Source of the DNA: Clostridia bacterium
GTDB taxonomy: Bacteria; Bacillota; Clostridia; Oscillospirales; Acutalibacteraceae
DNA length: 64,000 bases
Reading direction: 5' to 3'
Assembly (NCBI GenBank): GCA_017396895.1
Contig: JAFQKN010000031.1
Coordinates: 1 to 64,000, forward strand
Shown here: piece after piece, positions 53,824 through 60,582 of the stretch
How positions within the stretch are numbered: the first letter of the stretch is position 1
How the letters are laid out: each line of letters starts with the position of its first letter
Notes under the pieces: model-generated
Databases searched by the model: none
The model's input: the letters and a program-made list of their open reading frames with translations, nothing else
What the model was told of the DNA's origin: nothing
Position numbers and translations under genes: made by a program

Positions 53824-54984
53824 TCACCCGATGTGTTCACTGTAACTGCCCAAGTACCTGAACTGTTCGCTTTGCCGTTCGAGTTCGGCGAGCACCGTGG
53901 GCAGTTTTGGGGAATAAACGGAGATATCCAGATCGAGATAGAATAAGAATTCAAAATCACGGTCGGGAAGCGGTCGGCTTTCCAGTTTTGAAATGTTGAT
54001 GCCGTGTGCAAAGAAATGCGACAACAGAACGTGCAATGCACCCGGCCTGTGCGGTGCGCGAAGCATGAGGGTGGTTTTGTCCGCACCGGGATAAATTTCG
54101 TGTGTGCGAGAAATGCAGATGAACCGTGTGTAATTGTTTGCATTGTCCTGCACGTTCGGTACTAAATTGGTAAGGCCGTATAACTGCGCGCAATCATTGG
54201 ATGAAAGAGCCGCCACGTCGTTTCTGTCTGTTTCTGCGGCAAGCCGTGCCGCCATGGCGGTGTTCGGGCAGGCGTTGACCTTGATCTGCGGATTCTCTTT
54301 CAAGAATGCGGCACATTGGCTGATGGCCTGTTCGTGAGAGAATACTTCGCGGATGTTTTCCAATTGTACCCCTTGTTTTGCCAAAAGATTGTGGTCGATC
54401 TTCAGTCGGAAAGAGCGTACGATGTAGAATTTGTGTTTGAGCATCAGATCGTAAACTTTACCTACCGAACCTGCTGTGCTGTTTTCAATCGGTAACACAC
54501 CGTAGCGGCATTTTCCTGTTTCAATGGCTTCAAACACTTCGTCAAAAGAGGGGAAATATTCAATTTGCGGCAGTTCAAACAGTTTTTGTGCCGCGATCTG
54601 CGAATAGGCACCTTCAATGCCCTGACAGGCAACTTTGGCGGTTGTCGGGAAAAGTTTCGGTGTGTTTGCTTCCGCAAATTGAATCAATGCGCCGAGTTCG
54701 GATTCCGTGCCGAGCAATTTTTCCTGGTAGGAGCGAGAAAGTGCCATAATGGTGGAATACAACACGCGGCTGTAATCTGCAAAATCTTCGCCTGCGAGTT
54801 CGGAAATGCGCATCAGTTTGTCGCGTTCGCGTCCGGCATCCAGCACGGGCAAGCCTTTTTCCTGTTTGTAGCGCGCAACACCTGCGGAAATGGCCATGCG
54901 TTCTTTGAAAAGTTCCACCAGTTGACGGTCTACTTCGTCTATACGCTTTCTTAATGTATCTAAAGATTGAATCTCATTTTCCAT
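53824..54984 (-). CDS. pheA: Bifunctional chorismate mutase-prephenate dehydratase
   Basis: The 386-residue enzyme makes phenylpyruvate from chorismate. The AroQ-type chorismate mutase is at 5-85 (LRKRIDEVDRQLVELFKERM). Prephenate dehydratase follows (about 105-290; GIEGAYSQIAAQK, PIENSTAGSV, NNYTRFICIS). The ACT regulatory domain at about 300-380 carries GALHVLL and ESRPLPDRDFEF, the Phe-binding signature, so Phe feedback inhibition is expected. It is the only chorismate mutase seen here, and must also supply prephenate to TyrA. Confidence 0.95.
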   Translation of the reverse strand: MENEIQSLDTLRKRIDEVDRQLVELFKERMAISAGVARYKQEKGLPVLDAGRERDKLMRISELAGEDFADYSRVLYSTIMALSRSYQEKLLGTESELGALIQFAEANTPKLFPTTAKVACQGIEGAYSQIAAQKLFELPQIEYFPSFDEVFEAIETGKCRYGVLPIENSTAGSVGKVYDLMLKHKFYIVRSFRLKIDHNLLAKQGVQLENIREVFSHEQAISQCAAFLKENPQIKVNACPNTAMAARLAAETDRNDVAALSSNDCAQLYGLTNLVPNVQDNANNYTRFICISRTHEIYPGADKTTLMLRAPHRPGALHVLLSHFFAHGINISKLESRPLPDRDFEFLFYLDLDISVYSPKLPTVLAELERQSEQFRYLGSYSEHIG

Positions 54985-54994
54985 TGTCTTCACC

Positions 54995-56071
54995 TCAATC
55001 AAGCATCATGTCACAAATCGCAACAGCGGCCGCCGCTTCAATTACGGGTACGGCACGTTGCACAATGCACGGATCGTGTCTGCCTTTTATTTGCAGTTTT
55101 ACGTTTTTCATTTCATTGAGTGACACACTGTCCTGCTCTTTTGCAATCGACGGTGTGGGTTTGAATGCGGCGCGGAACACAAGGGGCATGCCGTTTGTCA
55201 TGCCGCCCAAAATACCGCCGCAGTTGTTGGTTTTTGTGTATATTCTTTCTCCGTCCGTGGTAAAGGGATCGTTGTTTTGTGAGCCGAATAGGTCTGCACA
55301 ACCGAAACCGTTGCCGAATTCCACACCTTTGACGGCAGGAACGGAAAATACGATTGCGGAAATACGTCCCTCTGCACCTGCAAACAGGTGTTCACCAAGT
55401 CCCGTCGGCAAGCCTGTTACGGCGCATTCCACAATGCCGCCCACGGAATCGCACTGTGCTTTGGCTTCGAGGATCTTTTTTTGCATTTCATCCCCTTTCT
55501 GTACGTCCAGTACGGGAAAATCGGAGCAGAGCAAGGCGTTTTCTTCCCGTTCCCCCACCGTGCACAGGTCAAAGGGGGTATCAAGAATGCCGCCGACGGC
55601 GTAAATGTGGGCAAAAATATGAATGCCTTTTTGAGCAAGATACTGTTTGCACAAACCGCCTGCGATGCACAAAAGGGCAGTCAGTCTCCCCGAATAATGA
55701 CCGCCGCCGCGAAGATCAACGTCTTTACCGTATTTCATCACTGCGGCAAAATCCGCATGGGACGGACGGGGAATGTCTTTCAGGGACTCATAATCCGCAG
55801 AATGTTGATTTTGGTTGTATATAACGGCGTGAATGCGGTTGCCGTCTGTGATCCCGTCGGTTATCCCCGACAAAAAAACGGGTTTATCAGGCTCTTTGCG
55901 TGTGGTGGAAAACGCATTCCGTCCCGGTGCTCTGCGCAACAGAAAGGCTTGCAACGCATTCTCATCCACCTGAAGGCCTGCAGGAAAACCGTCCATACAC
56001 AGTTCTATTTTTTCATCGTGCGAACCGCCTTCAATGTAAACTTTTAAGTTGTTTCCGTAGGGAGTCAGCAT
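54995..56071 (-). CDS. aroC: Chorismate synthase
   Basis: The 358-residue FMN enzyme makes chorismate from EPSP. It has RRAPGRNAFSTTRKEPD, RPSHADFAAVMKYG, RGGGHYSGRLTA and the C-terminal GRHDPCIVQRAVPV with the conserved Arg. The N-terminus (MLTPYGNNLKVYIEGGSHDEKIE) is a slightly divergent version of the usual GESHG start: the His is kept as GGSHD. It starts 4 bases after aroA. Confidence 0.95.
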   Translation of the reverse strand: MLTPYGNNLKVYIEGGSHDEKIELCMDGFPAGLQVDENALQAFLLRRAPGRNAFSTTRKEPDKPVFLSGITDGITDGNRIHAVIYNQNQHSADYESLKDIPRPSHADFAAVMKYGKDVDLRGGGHYSGRLTALLCIAGGLCKQYLAQKGIHIFAHIYAVGGILDTPFDLCTVGEREENALLCSDFPVLDVQKGDEMQKKILEAKAQCDSVGGIVECAVTGLPTGLGEHLFAGAEGRISAIVFSVPAVKGVEFGNGFGCADLFGSQNNDPFTTDGERIYTKTNNCGGILGGMTNGMPLVFRAAFKPTPSIAKEQDSVSLNEMKNVKLQIKGRHDPCIVQRAVPVIEAAAAVAICDMMLD

Positions 56072-56075
56072 GGTT

Positions 56076-57314
56076 TCACACCCTTTTCAGTTTTTCAAGA
56101 TCCGACCAGAAATCGGGATAAGATTTTTCGACCGCCTGTGCGCCGTGTAAGGTTACGCCGTTTTCACAAAGAATGGCGGCAATCGCGGCAGACATTGCAA
56201 TACGGTGATCGTTTGCCGCATCTGCAACACCGCCGAGCAGAACGGTTTTGCCTTCAATCAGCAAGCCATCGGGTGTGACGCTCGCTTTACCGCCCAAGTC
56301 ATTGAGCAGATCTGCCGTGGTCTGCAAACGGTCACTTTCTTTTAATCGTAGACGTTGTGCGTTGAAAATGCGCGTGCGTCCCTTCGCTGCACAGGCTGTG
56401 AGTGCAAGTACGGGAACAAGATCGGGAATCTGTGCGGCATCAATGTCCGCAGCGGTCAGTTCGGACGGCCAAACCGTAACGACATCTTCATTGCATTCGA
56501 TTTTTGCACCGAATGCACGAAGAATATTGAGAATCTGTTTGTCTCCCTGTGCGGAATGCAGGTTCAATCCTTTGACCGTGACAGGGTGCATACCCAAACA
56601 GCCTGCACAAAGAAAGAATGCGGCATTCGACCAATCGCCTTCGGTCTGCACTTCCGTTTGTGCCTGTAAACGGCTCTTTTTGAGTGTGAACACGCGGTCG
56701 GTCTTTGTAAGGAGAGCACCGAACTGTTGCAGAGCGTTTACGGTCATGTCGATGTATGCGCCGCTTTCCACTGTGTGAGTGAGTGTCAGCGTACCGCCGC
56801 AAAGGGTGAGCATAAACAAAAGGCCGCTGATAAATTGCGAAGAAACATTGGCGGCAAGAGTGAAATCATACCCTGTCAGCGTGCCGCCGACGGTTAAACG
56901 GTTTTGTTCTTTATTAAATGTAATGCCGTGTGCTTCGAGTTCTTCCTGTAGGGGAGAAAGCGGACGGTCGGGCAAGCGTCCCTGCATTTCAAATTCGGCA
57001 CACACGCCCAAACCGCATACAAGCGGAATGAGAAACCGAAGTGTAGAACCCGATTCACCGCAGGGAAGTACGGCATTGTTGACGGCTGTTTGTATGGGAT
57101 CGACGGTGTAATACCCTTCGCAGTATGTAATATTTGCACCCAATGCCTGCAGGCAGGCGGCGGTGGCTTCAATGTCACGGCTTGTCTGCGGGCAGTGAAT
57201 TTTTGTCGGTCCGTCACTCAAAGCGGCACAGATGAGCAATCGGTGCGCCACACTTTTGGAGGGGATTGCGCGTATCTCGCCGCCGAGTGTTCGCAAGCAG
57301 ATTTCTTTCGTCAT
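56076..57314 (-). CDS. aroA: EPSP synthase (3-phosphoshikimate 1-carboxyvinyltransferase)
   Basis: The 412-residue enzyme joins PEP to shikimate-3-phosphate. It has SKSVAHRLLICAALSDG with the substrate Lys-Ser, CGESGSTLRFLIPL and the C-terminal RLRLKESDRLQTTADLLNDLGG. The PEP-site loop reads GESGSTLR, as in many Firmicutes, rather than the enterobacterial GNAGTAMRP. The start ATG overlaps the aroB stop (ATGA) and has GGGAGG upstream. Confidence 0.95.
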   Translation of the reverse strand: MTKEICLRTLGGEIRAIPSKSVAHRLLICAALSDGPTKIHCPQTSRDIEATAACLQALGANITYCEGYYTVDPIQTAVNNAVLPCGESGSTLRFLIPLVCGLGVCAEFEMQGRLPDRPLSPLQEELEAHGITFNKEQNRLTVGGTLTGYDFTLAANVSSQFISGLLFMLTLCGGTLTLTHTVESGAYIDMTVNALQQFGALLTKTDRVFTLKKSRLQAQTEVQTEGDWSNAAFFLCAGCLGMHPVTVKGLNLHSAQGDKQILNILRAFGAKIECNEDVVTVWPSELTAADIDAAQIPDLVPVLALTACAAKGRTRIFNAQRLRLKESDRLQTTADLLNDLGGKASVTPDGLLIEGKTVLLGGVADAANDHRIAMSAAIAAILCENGVTLHGAQAVEKSYPDFWSDLEKLKRV

Positions 57315-58366
57315 ACTTCCTCCCATGCACCGCCGATAAAATTCGGCAGTTCGTCAATTCGCCGTTTCTGCAGTTCCGATTTTCCGGTCTCGACCGGAAT
57401 GACGAGGGTGATGAAACCGCCCTTTCTTTTTTTGTCTTCCAGAGCCGCTTCGCACAGTTGTTCACAAGTAAACTCCGTGTCGGTCGGCAGGTTGTATTTT
57501 TTCAACAGAGCAAGCAGAATATCCAATGTATCCCGTCGGCAAAGGCCTGCTTTTACGGCGGCTTTTGTGATCAGCACCATGCCGATCGCAACGGCGCTGC
57601 CGTGGGAAACGGTATAATCGGAGTTGAGTTCGATGCCGTGTGCAAGCGTGTGACCGAGGTTCAGAAGCTGTCGGCAACCGTTGTCACGTTCATCCGCTTC
57701 TACGATCTCTTTTTTATCTTCTACGCAAAGAGCAATGATGTCTTCGATCGGGGGATTTGTGTTTTTGAGCATTTGCAGAAGTGCGGGACGGTTGATAAAA
57801 CCGTATTTAATCACTTCCGCCATACCGTCGGCAAAAATGCTGTCGGGTAAAGTTTGCAAGGTGTCGGTATCGCAAAGCACAAGGTGGGGCTGATAAAACG
57901 CTCCTGCTAAGTTTTTTCCGTGTGCAAGATCCACCGCTGTTTTGCCGCCGACGGAGGAATCCACCATGGCAAGTAAGGTGGTCGGGATCTGCACGTAATC
58001 GATGCCGCGTAAAAAGGTTGCCGCCGCAAAGCCTGTCAGATCTCCCACAACACCGCCGCCGAGGGCCACAAGCAGATCACTGCGCGTGATCTGTTTCTCT
58101 GCGAGAGTTTCCCACAAAAGAATGAGGTTGTCGGTGCTTTTGGATGCTTCGCCCGGTTTTATGATAAAGGTATGTACCGTAAATCCGCTGTTTTCAAGGG
58201 AGTTCTTTACACGTTCGCCGTACAGTGCCCATACCGTTTCGTCCGAAACGAGCATACAGGAACAACACTTGTGAACGGCGGCAATGCGTTCGCCTGCCTG
58301 TTGCAACAAGCCTTTTGCTATCAGCACATCGTATTGTTTGGATGCTTTCACCGTTACCGTTTTCAT
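57311..58366 (-). CDS. aroB: 3-Dehydroquinate synthase
   Basis: The 351-residue NAD- and zinc-dependent enzyme cyclises DAHP to 3-dehydroquinate. Motifs: ALGGGVVGDLTGFAAATFLRG, PTTLLAMVDSSVGGKTAVD, the zinc ligands in GMAEVIKYG, LNLGHTLAHGIE and SHGSAVAIGM. It overlaps tyrA and aroA by 4 bases each. Confidence 0.96.
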   Translation of the reverse strand: MKTVTVKASKQYDVLIAKGLLQQAGERIAAVHKCCSCMLVSDETVWALYGERVKNSLENSGFTVHTFIIKPGEASKSTDNLILLWETLAEKQITRSDLLVALGGGVVGDLTGFAAATFLRGIDYVQIPTTLLAMVDSSVGGKTAVDLAHGKNLAGAFYQPHLVLCDTDTLQTLPDSIFADGMAEVIKYGFINRPALLQMLKNTNPPIEDIIALCVEDKKEIVEADERDNGCRQLLNLGHTLAHGIELNSDYTVSHGSAVAIGMVLITKAAVKAGLCRRDTLDILLALLKKYNLPTDTEFTCEQLCEAALEDKKRKGGFITLVIPVETGKSELQKRRIDELPNFIGGAWEEV

Positions 58367-59214
58367 TTCTTTGCTCCGTTTCCGTCGATGGTTTCTTTTG
58401 CGATCCGGCCGTCGCGTAATAAAGATTTCAAAGTATCGGCATCGTGGGAGGCGATGCTGTTTCTGTATTGCGTAAGTGACTGAATCAGAACATCAAGTTC
58501 ATCTGTCAGTGCATCGGAATTTTCTATAAAAAGCTGTGTCCACATTTCTTCGTTGAGCCAGGCCACTCGCGTCATATCCTTATAAGAGCCGGCGGAAAAA
58601 CCGCCGTGTTGTGCCGCTGTGGGACTTTTGATGTAGGCATTGGATACCACGTGCGCCAACTGGGAAGTGAACGCGATCATGCGGTCGTGTTTTTCAGCGG
58701 TGGTTACGGAGATCTGACCGAATCCTGCGGGGGCGAGCAGTTTTTTGATTCTGTCCAACAGAGCAATGTCGTCGTACACAGGAGGAACAATGACCATCGG
58801 AGCACCCTTGAACAGATTGGAACGGCTGTATTTAATGCCCGAAAACTGCGTGCCTGCCATGGGATGTCCGCCCACGAACAGAAAGCCGTGTTCTTTTGCA
58901 AGGGCAAAACCCGCTTCGCAGACACTTTTCTTGGTGCCGCACAGGTCTATGACCGTGCATGTAGACGGGATTTTTGAAGCATTGTTCTGCAACCATGTGA
59001 TCGTCGCCTGCGGATACAGGGCGAGCATGAGTACATCGCATTTTGAAATATTGGTATCGTCCAGCGGACGGTTGATGATGTTTGCAATGACCGCATAACC
59101 GAGGGTGGTCTGATCGAGATCGGCACCCAGTACGGACCAGCCTGCAAGTTTGTATGCTCTTGCCATGGAGCCGCCGATCAATCCCAGACCGACAATTCCG
59201 ATTGTTTCATTCAT
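58363..59214 (-). CDS. tyrA: Prephenate dehydrogenase
   Basis: The 283-residue enzyme oxidises prephenate to 4-hydroxyphenylpyruvate for Tyr. It has the NAD loop GIVGLGLIGGSMARAYK, GGHPMAGTQFSGIKYS with the catalytic His, and QLAHVVSNAY. No ACT domain is attached, so feedback control may rest on the transcript leader. Coupled to aroB by a 4-base overlap. Confidence 0.94.
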   Translation of the reverse strand: MNETIGIVGLGLIGGSMARAYKLAGWSVLGADLDQTTLGYAVIANIINRPLDDTNISKCDVLMLALYPQATITWLQNNASKIPSTCTVIDLCGTKKSVCEAGFALAKEHGFLFVGGHPMAGTQFSGIKYSRSNLFKGAPMVIVPPVYDDIALLDRIKKLLAPAGFGQISVTTAEKHDRMIAFTSQLAHVVSNAYIKSPTAAQHGGFSAGSYKDMTRVAWLNEEMWTQLFIENSDALTDELDVLIQSLTQYRNSIASHDADTLKSLLRDGRIAKETIDGNGAKK

Positions 59215-59226
59215 AGCTGTTTCCTC

Positions 59227-60240
59227 TTATTCTATGTCAAGTATGGCGTTGCGAACCGCATTGACGGCGGTCATTGTGTTCGCGAATTGTTCGGGGGTAA
59301 GTGATTGTGCGCCGTCGCAGAGGGCTTTTGCGGGATCGTTGTGTACTTCGATCATCAAACCGTCTGCGCCGCCCGCAACCGCAGCCATCGCCATCGGTTT
59401 TACGTATTTGGATGCACCTGTTGCATGACTGGGATCGACCACCACAGGCAGATGTGTCAGTTCATGCAACACAGCCACCGCGCCCAGGTCCAGCGTGTTG
59501 CGCGTGTAGGCAGAATCAAATGTGCGGATGCCTCTTTCACACAAAATGACGTTTTCGTTGCCGCCTGCCATGATGTATTCCACGCTCATGAGCATTTCCT
59601 TGATGGTATTGGCAAGGCCGCGCTTGAGCAGGATCGGCTTGCGGGTCTGTCCGAGTTCCTTGAGCAGTTCAAAGTTCTGCATATTGCGTGCACCCACCTG
59701 AATGCAATCCACATCTTCAAACAAAGGCAGGTGATTTGCGTTCATGATCTCGGTGACGATGGGAAGTCCCGTCTCTTTTTTGGCTTTGAGCAACAGTTCA
59801 ATGCCTTCCGCTTTTAAGCCTTGGAAATCGTACGGAGAGGTGCGCGGTTTGAAAGCACCGCCGCGAAGCAACGTAGCACCTGCCGCTTTGACCGCTTTGG
59901 CTATTGCAATGACCTGTTCTTCGCTTTCCACCGAGCACGGGCCGGCAATGACGGCAAAATTGCCTGCGCCGAATGCGGCATTGCCGACTTCTATTTTGCT
60001 GTCTTCGGGATGAAATTTGCGGTTGGCACTCTTGAACGGGTCGGTTACTCTCTTGACGGAGTCCACCATTTCAAGACTTGCCAGCAGTTCCTCGTCTACG
60101 TGTGCCGTGTCTCCGATGAGTCCGATCACAGTCTGATAATTGCCGCGTGAAATGTGTACACCCAGACCTTGTGCGGAAAGCCAATCGGTCAGGTTTTTGA
60201 GCTGTTCATCACTGGTGTTGTGTTTGAGTACTGCGATCAT
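59227..60240 (-). CDS. DAHP synthase, type I beta class
   Basis: The 337-residue enzyme performs the same first step as the last gene of the operon but belongs to the beta class (KDO8P-synthase-like). It has an N-terminal ferredoxin/ACT-like regulatory domain (1-75) with KHNTSDEQLKNL, GVHISRGNYQTVIGLIG, then a barrel with IAGPCSVESEEQV, RGGAFKPRTSPY, QVGARNMQNFELL and DPSHATG. The ATG follows GGGAGG. The N-terminal domain suggests allosteric inhibition by Phe or Tyr. First structural gene after the attenuator. Confidence 0.95.
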   Translation of the reverse strand: MIAVLKHNTSDEQLKNLTDWLSAQGLGVHISRGNYQTVIGLIGDTAHVDEELLASLEMVDSVKRVTDPFKSANRKFHPEDSKIEVGNAAFGAGNFAVIAGPCSVESEEQVIAIAKAVKAAGATLLRGGAFKPRTSPYDFQGLKAEGIELLLKAKKETGLPIVTEIMNANHLPLFEDVDCIQVGARNMQNFELLKELGQTRKPILLKRGLANTIKEMLMSVEYIMAGGNENVILCERGIRTFDSAYTRNTLDLGAVAVLHELTHLPVVVDPSHATGASKYVKPMAMAAVAGGADGLMIEVHNDPAKALCDGAQSLTPEQFANTMTAVNAVRNAILDIE

Positions 60241-60271
60241 GGTGAGATCCTCCCGTTTCGATTTTTGTTGA

Positions 60272-60359
60272 TTGAAAAATAGAATCAGCCGCAGGTTTTT
60301 CACTGCGGCTGATGAAAAGTTTATTTGTTACACTTCCATTGGCGGTACAGCGAAAAAAC
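60272..60359 (-). terminator. Attenuator: terminator and competing antiterminator of the aromatic operon
   Basis: Read on the minus strand, ATCAGCCGCAG (60313-60303) pairs with CTGCGGCTGAT (60294-60284), followed by TCTATTTTT: an 11-base-pair intrinsic terminator. Upstream GTTTTTTCGCTG (60359-60348), right after the leader stop, can pair with CAGTGAAAAAC (60305-60295), which includes the first arm's end and the loop. The two folds exclude each other. A third hairpin, TTACTTTT of the leader codons with AAAAGTAA at its end, could free or block that segment depending on ribosome position. Confidence 0.85.
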
Positions 60360-60361
60360 TC

Positions 60362-60424
60362 TTACTTTTGGCGGTTAAAGTAAAAGTAAAAGTAATATGC
60401 TGTTGCAAAAGAAGTATGTTTCAT
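60362..60424 (-). CDS. Phe/Tyr leader peptide of the aromatic operon
   Basis: A 20-residue reading frame (ATG at 60424, TAA at 60364-60362) behind GGGAGA. It begins MKHTSF and contains YYFYFYF at residues 10-16: four Tyr and three Phe in a row. Charge scarcity of Tyr- or Phe-tRNA would stall a ribosome there. The start resembles E. coli PheL (MKHIPF), but the Tyr share is new. It lies between the promoter and the terminator hairpin, as in classical leaders. It has no other likely function than regulation. Confidence 0.88.
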   Translation of the reverse strand: MKHTSFATAYYFYFYFNRQK

Positions 60425-60451
60425 ATTATTCTCCCAAATGAAGTTGACAAA

Positions 60452-60480
60452 AGTATACCACCGTATTTTTTGTTTGTCAA
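60452..60480 (-). promoter_or_regulatory. Promoter of the aromatic operon
   Basis: On the minus strand TTGACA (60480-60475), 17 bases, TATACT (60457-60452). RNA would start near 60445, about 20 bases before the leader peptide. Confidence 0.85.
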
Positions 60481-60539
60481 GAGAAATTCTACAATTTAAT
60501 ACATAAAAGTTTTACAGCAATAAATAATTTTTAATTTTG

Positions 60540-60575
60540 AAGAAAAACCGCACAAAACCAATCGGAATTGTGCGG
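60540..60575 (-). terminator. Terminator of the GH51 gene
   Basis: On the minus strand CCGCACAA (60575-60568) pairs with TTGTGCGG (60555-60548), followed by TTTTTCTT. Confidence 0.82.
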
Positions 60576-60582
60576 AAATTAT

